Below are positions 28,301 through 37,300 of a stretch of DNA of 64,000 nt, one piece after another (the stretch's first letter is position 1; each line of letters starts with the position of its first letter). The stretch comes from Lophius americanus (Eukaryota; Chordata; Actinopteri; Lophiiformes; Lophiidae): the NCBI GenBank assembly GCA_037951165.1, contig JBBDHG010000057.1, positions 13,170,001 through 13,234,000 on the forward strand, written 5' to 3'. Made by a program: the position numbers and the translations under genes. The notes beneath the pieces are model-generated. The model made no database searches. It was not told the DNA's origin and was given only the letters and a program-made list of their open reading frames with translations.

Positions 28301-31300
28301 GAGTGGAAGAGTGAAGGGCTGAGTTTCACAGTCTGGGGGTCCTTTGTAAGTTAGTCCTTTATCCAGGAAAAACTGTACAGAATGTCAGACAATATATATA
28401 CTGGCTTATCAAATTGAATCTTAAATGATTCAACTGGTGGAGTAGAGTCGTTGAAAGGAGGTTTGTATGGCACTTCCAACTGGGAGGAGATCCTGGGGGA
28501 GACTCACAACTCACTGGAGGGACTATATATCTCATCTGGCCCGCGAACGCCTTGGGAACCCCGAGGATGAGCTGGAGAGTGTTGCTGAGGAGGGGGATGT
28601 CTAGAATATTTCCTTATCCTGCTGCCACTGTGACCCAGCTCCAGATAAGCAGAAGAAAATGGATGGATGGATTGATGGATGGATGGATGCATGGCTTGTC
28701 AAATTCAAATAGTGAAAGTTTCACTGGGAGTGCAGCATGGTGCCTCACAGCTAGAAACTTCTGAGTTGTGTGGACTTGGGGCTTTTCTGCTTGAAGTATT
28801 CATGTCCTCTCAGTGTTGGTCCCTCCACTTACCGTGGCTTCCTCCAACAGTCCAAGAGCATACATAATATTGGTGACTGGTGGAAAATTTGGGCGTGAAT
28901 GTTTGTTATGTCATTCCGTTGTTGAACTTCCCTGCCTCTCGCCAAGTTTCAATTGGGATAGGCTCCAGCCTGGTTTCATTGGTGGTGTCATCTGCAAACT
29001 TGAAAATGATGTTAGAGCAGATACGGTACAGCTGGGGAATGTGAACGCAGCCCTGAGAGGCTCCGGTGCTTAGGATGACAATAAATAAGGAGAGGGTGCC
29101 TGACCAGCTCCCCTTCGGTCTGCTGCTCTGTGCAAGATCCAATTGCAAAGAGAGGCGTTAATGCCCAGGATCCTGAAGATTTGATCGAGCTCAGAGGGCA
29201 CGATAATGTTGAATGTTGAGCTGAGTCCGGTAAATAGCATCCTTATGCATGTTTTGCTGTTATCCAGGGAGGTGTGCTGAGCCGTTGGGCAGTATGAACA
29301 TTGAATGTGGTCCAGATTGTCAGAGTTGCGAATCCTGAAACAAAACATTTAGTTGCTACATTTCACTGTTTGAAATACTGGTATGACTGGACCTTTAGTG
29401 TATATTCTCTGTACCTACCCACTAAGATTGATGAGAAGGACAAAAGGTTTAAGTAATTATGGAGAAAACGCTTTTTCATTTGAGGTATTAACCCCTGGAC
29501 CGGACCTGCGAACTAGGTCACAGAGGTGGTATCTGAAAAATGAATGAGATCATTAGGTATAGTTTAGGGCTAATAAGGTGAGGAGGTAGGGTTCATTGAA
29601 GAATCATTAGCAGAAGTATGAAATGGATCCGTTTCCTAGCAGACAGCTTGCACAGAAAGTAGAGACGAGATCGTTTGTTGAATGTGCCGTAGATCAGATG
29701 TCTGCGCTCAGTATTAATGCTACAAGAAACATTTTGTTGTCATCTTAAATTTACACAGTTATTTCTCTGCTGCTGACTGGGCAGTGAGAAAGAAGGAAGA
29801 GCTTAGGCAAAGGGTCAGGAGGCAATGGATGGCAATGGCATTGCTGCAATAGGAGAGGCATCCATCCAAATACATGCCCTCTGAGGACCAATAAATGCTG
29901 CTTTGTTGTCAAAAGCCATCCCCAAGCATATGCCCTCAAACGACAAGATAAGAGTGTGTTAGCGAATCCTGGGATATACCATTCAGGCATTTTCATAGAT
30001 CTGTCCATAAACTAATTTGGATTTTCCAAAAAGACATAATTAAAATGAAGGAAAAGCTCAATATGTCCAAAGTATGTTCATGTCTTTACTTGACAGCCTT
30101 TTGTTGGTGGAACACTGAAAAATGATCTTTACTCTAACTGTCTATCAAACTGTAAAGCAGCTCTAGAGAAGATGAGGCAGTTGGAAACTGCCTCATCTTC
30201 TTCAGAGTTAATTAGACTGCTTGGGGAAAAGGTGGTGGAGAAGGAGAAGGAAGAAACCCTCGGCTCAGATGTCAAAAGTTCGGATATATCATAGAGTACA
30301 AGTTTTAATTCACAGTTTAATCCTCTCCCTCATGACTGGATTTTAAATTACTCCATGATTAGGGCTTAAAATTTAGATTGAGGCAGGACACCTTTTCATC
30401 TACATCACACTGTCTGAAAATGGCAATTAAGCAATCAATAGTTACTGAAGCATCAGCTCTCAGTCTGTAACAGAGCCTATCAAGACAAATTGACGCATAA
30501 AAGTCCTAATGAACCAGTTCAATCAAGTCAAGTGTTTTGATCTTAGTTATGCATTGACATGAAGAAACATGCCAACAGCAAATATATTCTAGGATGTGTA
30601 TTCGTATTCATGAGGTAAATCAACCAATATAGTTGGGGGTTATTTAGAAAATCCAACATGAAAAGATTTTTCATTTAGGAGACACCTGATTATACCTGTT
30701 TGAGTCAGACCTCCACTCCTTCCCATCACACCTTTGGGACTGAGCAAATATTGTCGACAGAAGATATTATGGTGGTTAATTATTACAAATACTTGTTATA
30801 ATAGATGCTAATTATTAAAGAGGCTAGTTGTAATGGAAGATGCTCCGGCTGGAGGAGAATCATTGTAAATGGTGTTACTATTGAGGCTCATCATCACAAA
30901 AGCTGATTAATTACAGAGGCTAGTTATTATAGACTGTATATATTAAAGATCTTATACTATAGAGAATTGGTTATTACATCGGCTACCAATTATGACGGGT
31001 ATTTATTAAAGAGGTTCATCATTACGGAGGCTTACTTACTAAAAGACTAACTATTACAGAGGCTAGCTATACAAGATGCAAAATGTTATATTGGGGCTTC
31101 GATGGCTCAGTTGGTAGAGCGGTTGTCCACTTATCTGAAGGTCAGTGGTTCAATCCCTGGCCACTGCGGTCCACATGTCAAAGTGTCCTTGAGCAAGATA
31201 CTGAGCCCAAAGTTGCTCCCAATGGCTGTTCCATTGGTGTGTGAATGATAGCATGAATGGTTACTGCTACTGATGAACATGTGGCGCCTTGCATGGCGGC

Positions 31301-34300
31301 TTCTATCTTCACTGTGTGAAAGTTTGTGTGAATGGGTGAATGACGGCTCACAGTGTAAGGCGAGTTGAGTGGTTGTGCAGACTAGAAAAGCACTATAAAG
31401 TACAGTCCATTTACCATTTATATTCTATAATAAAGAAGCTAGTTATTACCGAGGTCATTTGGTATTGATTCTCATGATTAAGATGATTGTTATTACAGTG
31501 ACTTGCTATCATCGAGTCAATATATTATAATAAGAATATAATAATAGTAAATGACTAGTCATTTACTATTATTAACTATAGTATTAACTATATTAACTTG
31601 TATTAACTAGTTATTAACTATTATTAACTAGTTATTAACTATTATTAACTATTGCACATCTGCACCCGGAAAAATTTAGTACATGTCTAACTGAAATATT
31701 TTAATCTATAATATATATGCTATTGGAGATGGTATTCTAAACCTTTTCTTTATATTTTCATGCACTTTATTATATTTTAACTTATTTTTTAATTTAGAAT
31801 GTCTGTATGCTGGAGCTGCTGCAACCACTGAATTTCCTCTCTCGGGGACTAATAAGGCACTTTCAGACACCAGGGGAATCCAATCCAGATTAGATTTATT
31901 GCATCTATAGCAGTTGGTATGCCAGGATAATGCTGTTTTTTAATCCCAACAGACAATAGGTATCTAGTATCAGAATACATCAAACTTAATTCAATTGATG
32001 TAAATATCTATCACAACACGTAATTTAAATAATACACTGCCCATCATCTGATCATTCTTATTTGATATAAATTGAAATTAATTTAAAAGTATTAAGGCAC
32101 CATAATATAAATGCACTGGATACAAAGGTATCTATAATATATAGATACAATATGATTTACAATATCATCAGGACAAACAATCAGCTGCAAGGAAGTGGAG
32201 AAGAGTTCATATGTGAGGAATATCAGGGAGTATTATTAGGTCCCCATCCAGAATGGCGATATTAAGTGATAAGTATACAAACAGGTTGCAGGTCCTGTCC
32301 AGACTGTGCTGGAGATGTTGGATCTGTCCTGGGCCAGAAGAATTGAATGGTTAGGGTTATGGGTCGATTACCTTGCCAACAGCAGCTAACACAAGGAGTC
32401 TGTGAACCATACCTTTTCTTAAGTGTAGGGAGGTAATATTTTTTAATTTTTCCCACAGGCTAGTTGATAGAAAGCAAATTGCAGTAATGACTAGATGTTA
32501 TAGTGGTTCGAAAAGTACATATTTTTGTTACTATAGAGGCTTTTTAGACCCCGGATACTACATTATACAGCATACAGAGAACATTTGTTGCACAAATAAA
32601 CTTAATCGTTGTGGTATTTTAGATACGTTTCCAACTAAAGTTGTAACAAATGTGGCAGCTGTTGACTTTTGAATACATAAATAAAACAGAATAGGATTTT
32701 AATAGGGTTTGTAATTATTTTTGATACATGGTATATTCCATTGGGAACTATAAGAAAATTATATATATGTCTGACATTTACTTCATTGATTTTGTTGAAT
32801 TCATGTTGATTCTGAAATTGATCTCCTGAAATTTCACAGGATCAGATGTAACATCGAGATGACAAATGTATATAGCCAGTAAATACAATTTAAGCATAAA
32901 ATAAAATAATTTAAGTCAATATGAAATAGATCAAATATTTTTTCAGTGAGTGTTAGACATGCAAAATGTCACCTGATAACCTCAGGCTCCTGGTTTGGAG
33001 CCGTGCAGCAGCTCAGTACGGCTCCTTGGTTAGTGCTCAAATGTCAGGTCGTCCATCATCGCGGGTTTTAATGTCATATCCTTTGTTTAACTGGGTGCAA
33101 CTGCACACAAACCTGTTTAAATTCAGGATCTAAAGTGTAGGTTTGGTTTGTTACAAGTATGAACACATGAGCTGTCAGCTGGCATGGTAGAATTTAAAAG
33201 ATGAAACTGTATATATAATTTGATCATGTTTTTTTCATGTGTTAGCTCATCTCCATTCATCTGGTCGCCGCCCTGTGTGTTAAAAACAAGCATCCACCAG
33301 CACCATTTGTTTTTTGCCATTTTCCCGCACTCCCACGTGTTTACTTCCTGACAGGTTTTCTCTGATAGATTCTCTACAATATTAAACCCCCTTGATGAGG
33401 GGATTTAAATGAAGCCTGTTTTTTGTTGAGAAGTGAAAAAGGGGGGCTGTCCAGAGTTCAGAGGTTTCCCTGAAAGACAGTACTATCAGAGAATAAATGA
33501 AACCCATCCTCTTCCTCTCTGCTGTGGCTTTCATGTAATGACTGATGTGCACCACAGATACCAGTGGTTGGGCGATGCGGCTGCAGATGGCCGATTTAAA
33601 TCAAAGAGAGAGCTGCACCGTTCCTTTATTTGATTAATTCATGGAGCGCTGCTTTCATTTTTTTTTTTGCTTTTTTTTTTCCTTCTCTCGTTGGCCTCCT
33701 CCCTATATCACTCGCCCTTCAGTTAACCTCATTTCACATCTTTATTCCTTTGATTCACTGATCCCTACCGTTACAAGAATAAGTGGTCTGTTATACAACC
33801 CATTCATTTCGCTTCGCTGTAGCAAGGCTACGCAAAAGGTGTCATAGAGGAGAACACAGATGGGGAAGAAGAAGTTTTTAGCCCTTTGAATTTGGAGTCT
33901 GTTTGAAAATTTCATTTTCAAATAGTTGCACATTGCATTCAAAATTTGCCTTGACAAACTGTAGAGTTTGGTTAGGGTGGGCATACACGGCATATTTACA
34001 GTCATCAAAAGCTCAATTGAAACAGAAAACTCTTGATTAAAGGGAAAAAAAACGGCTCTATAGACAACCTCTATTAGTTAACAATGGAAAAACCATTATT
34101 GAAGATGTTAACAGATTAAACATGATCTCTAGCTCCAAAAAATATTGCTGCTCTTTAAACACTCCCAAATCTCGCCTTCATCAGTATCACAAGTGGTTCA
34201 TTCCTTCAGGAACATGTCCATAAAAGGATTCCCCGCCTGCTGGGCAGGGAATGCTTTGGCAGTTCCTCAGTCTGATGGAGGATGGCCAAGCTTAGCGTAT

Positions 34301-37300
34301 AGTGGAGTTGAGAAGCACAAAACGATCTTAAAGTATTTTGTTCCTGAAGATATTATGTAACTGTGTGACTGTGTCACTAGTTCACAACGGACACAACTTA
34401 ACCAAAAATAACGTAATAAGGTTTCAATATCCTTACTAATTATGAAACCACCCACGCACAAGCCAGCAAGATGGTATTTGTGATGAGGGTGTGACTCAAG
34501 AAGACTAGCTCCATGTTGTGTCTTATTTAAATGAGAGGTTATAGTGCACCACTGGGACGACCTTGATGAAACATTCTAGACAGCGCCTGGAGCTACTAAT
34601 AGTGCGGGGAACTAGAGAGTAGACAAGAATATTAAACACTGCAGGCTGAGATACAGCATAATACAGGGATTGACATTATTATATCTTTCGTATAAGTGAG
34701 CAGTTTCTGTTGAGGCAGATGAACAGAGCAGTAACAAATAAGTAATATTTGCAGATATATGCAAATGCTGTATCTGCAAAATGCTCCAAGTGGTAGAACA
34801 TATACAGGAGGTTGCTTCCACCGGGGATTCAAATAACATTGAGCAAGCTAAGGCGAATATGACCGATTAAACTATCTGCAGGGTGTCCGGCACAGCTCCA
34901 ATACCTGCATGGGGAAAAAATGACTGCCTGTTGAGATGTTATGAAAGCTTTGCAGCGAGTGCTTTGTGAGTCTGATGTGTTCAGTTTGTGGAGATGATTT
35001 GACTCACATGAAGAAGTGAGTTTTCCTCTGTGTGTTCATGTTGTTTTAACACCTCTCTTTCCTGTTTTTCAGGTATGTGCTGCTGCTGTTCATTTTGTTC
35101 TTCATCCCAGGAGTGGTGATGATGGTAGCCTACGGTCTGATCTCCAGAGAGCTCTACCGTGGGATGCAGTTTGAGCTGAATCAGAGCGCTGAGACTACCG
35201 GTGAGTTCCATCATGAAACATCATGCAAAATAATTTTTAGTCACACCTGATTTAATTCATACTGTGCATAAAAACATCTACTTTCATGCTTTACAGACCT
35301 GAATGAAGTGGCAGTTAATTATATTAAACAGTAGAATGTACAGTGATCTAAGAAAACATGAAAACATCCAATAGAGGCTCACTCAATGTAAATACATGCC
35401 TGAGTGCATTTTTACTGCAATATTAATTCACTTTTCAATGCGCGCAAACTACCATTCTTTGACAGAAAAGGAAAATATATTATTCATCACAGGTGCATTA
35501 GGAGCTGTTTGTTTTTGCCTAAAGCAGAGTCGCAATATTTTGTTGCACCTGTTACTTCCAAAGATATTCCTTCTCTCAGTTTTCTCTTCTTGCTATATGC
35601 CGATATGGCTTCTCCTTGGCCTTAAACATGGCATATCCCCATAGAAATAAAAAAATCACTCAGGTATAGCTAGAAATGTGGTCTTCTTTGCTGAAATATC
35701 TTAGCAGCTTCAACTGTGTGCACCAGTTTCCATGGAGTCCAGTCTTGTGCGTGGTTGAGACAATCTGAAATAGCCCTCTATACTGACTACTCTACCACAC
35801 TCTTCTACAGGAAGTACCATTCAGGAACGATACATTATACAAAACTATTCTCTACGATACGATTGGACTTAATCTGATATAGTTCCTAATGTTAGTTCAA
35901 TGAAGACATTCATTTTCCATTATAAATCAAATGAGAAAATTCTGGAAAAAAAAGTGTCTCTACTTACCTTAAAATAAATGTGAACACAAATGATGCTATA
36001 GTGGAAAAAAAGCTGAGGTGTGTCTCACACACCCAGCTGCTTCACTTTGTCAGTTAGCATGAGAAAGAAAAGTTTAAAAGTATAATAAAAGAAAAAGAAA
36101 AAAAGAAAAGTCTTTTTCCTTCAGTAAATTGAAATTCATGAACTCAACAAACCCCTTCTAGCACATAAATTAAAACTAGTATTATATTTTCACCAGTGGC
36201 ACAAATTACATCCAATAAAAGAAGGAAAGGAAATTATACAAATACGATTGGACCCTGGACAACCGTATTTCAAAGACATGATGTCAGCACTTCAAATTAC
36301 TGATGTGACTCCAGAGAAGAAACACAAACATCAGTTTAATATTTCAGTATACAGCGGTACCTCGGTTTACGAGCTTAGTTTGTTCTGAGACCTTGCTCGC
36401 AACCCAAAAAACTCTTAAACTGAAGCAAATTTCCACATTCAAATGTGTAGAATTCCCATTAGTTTGTTCAATGCCCCAAAAACATTCATGTAAAAATAAT
36501 TTTCCATTTTATTTTAAATAGAGAACAAATTATTTTATAAATATAAGCAATGATAAATGATATAAAAGCCTCACTAACGGCAGATTATGGCTCACTTAAC
36601 TTTGTCTCACTCGATTCCGTCAAACGTTAGCGGACACGAGCGTGTGGATACTACTCTGCGAGTGTATGACAATATTTGAGAGCGAGCGCTAGGGAGCCCT
36701 AGGACCATTTGTTTTCTGCTCTAGTCTTGGGGCGAACAAAGGAAGCCCACGCTCGCGTTTTCAACATGTTCAAACAGGATGTTTGTAAACCAAAGCAGAG
36801 CATTCGTATACCAAGAGAGTTTCTTGCGTATACATATACATTTGTTTCTTGAAGAATCATTGCTCATAAATCAAAATACTATTAAAGCAAGGCACTCGTA
36901 AACGTAGGAATGACTCTAAATAGTAATGAGTCGGTAAAATGTAAAAAAAAAACTACCATAGGATGTAAGACATGACTGCTACGGGATTCACCATAACCCC
37001 CGTCACATACGAATCACATGACACCCAAACTCTTGTCTATGTCTCCATCGTTCTTTAAAAATGAAAATGTATTCAGTACTTCAGATGCTAGAGTTGGCAG
37101 TAAACTGTGTGGCACTGTGGGACTATATGAAATGCGCATCCCGACTAGAATGGCATCCTCTTCTCTGAAGCATGTCATAGTCATGACTGGACGTTTTTAT
37201 GAATGTTACTCGTATGGTGTCTCGTTAAAGGTGGCGGCTATAGAATTAACAAAGGGAACTGCATTAGATCATTTGAAATGTTAAATTCAGGCCGTCAACC

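Noticed and set aside
31103..31160. Possible real tRNA gene
   Set aside because: Has A and B boxes but no full cloverleaf, and continues into a SINE body with a typical tail.
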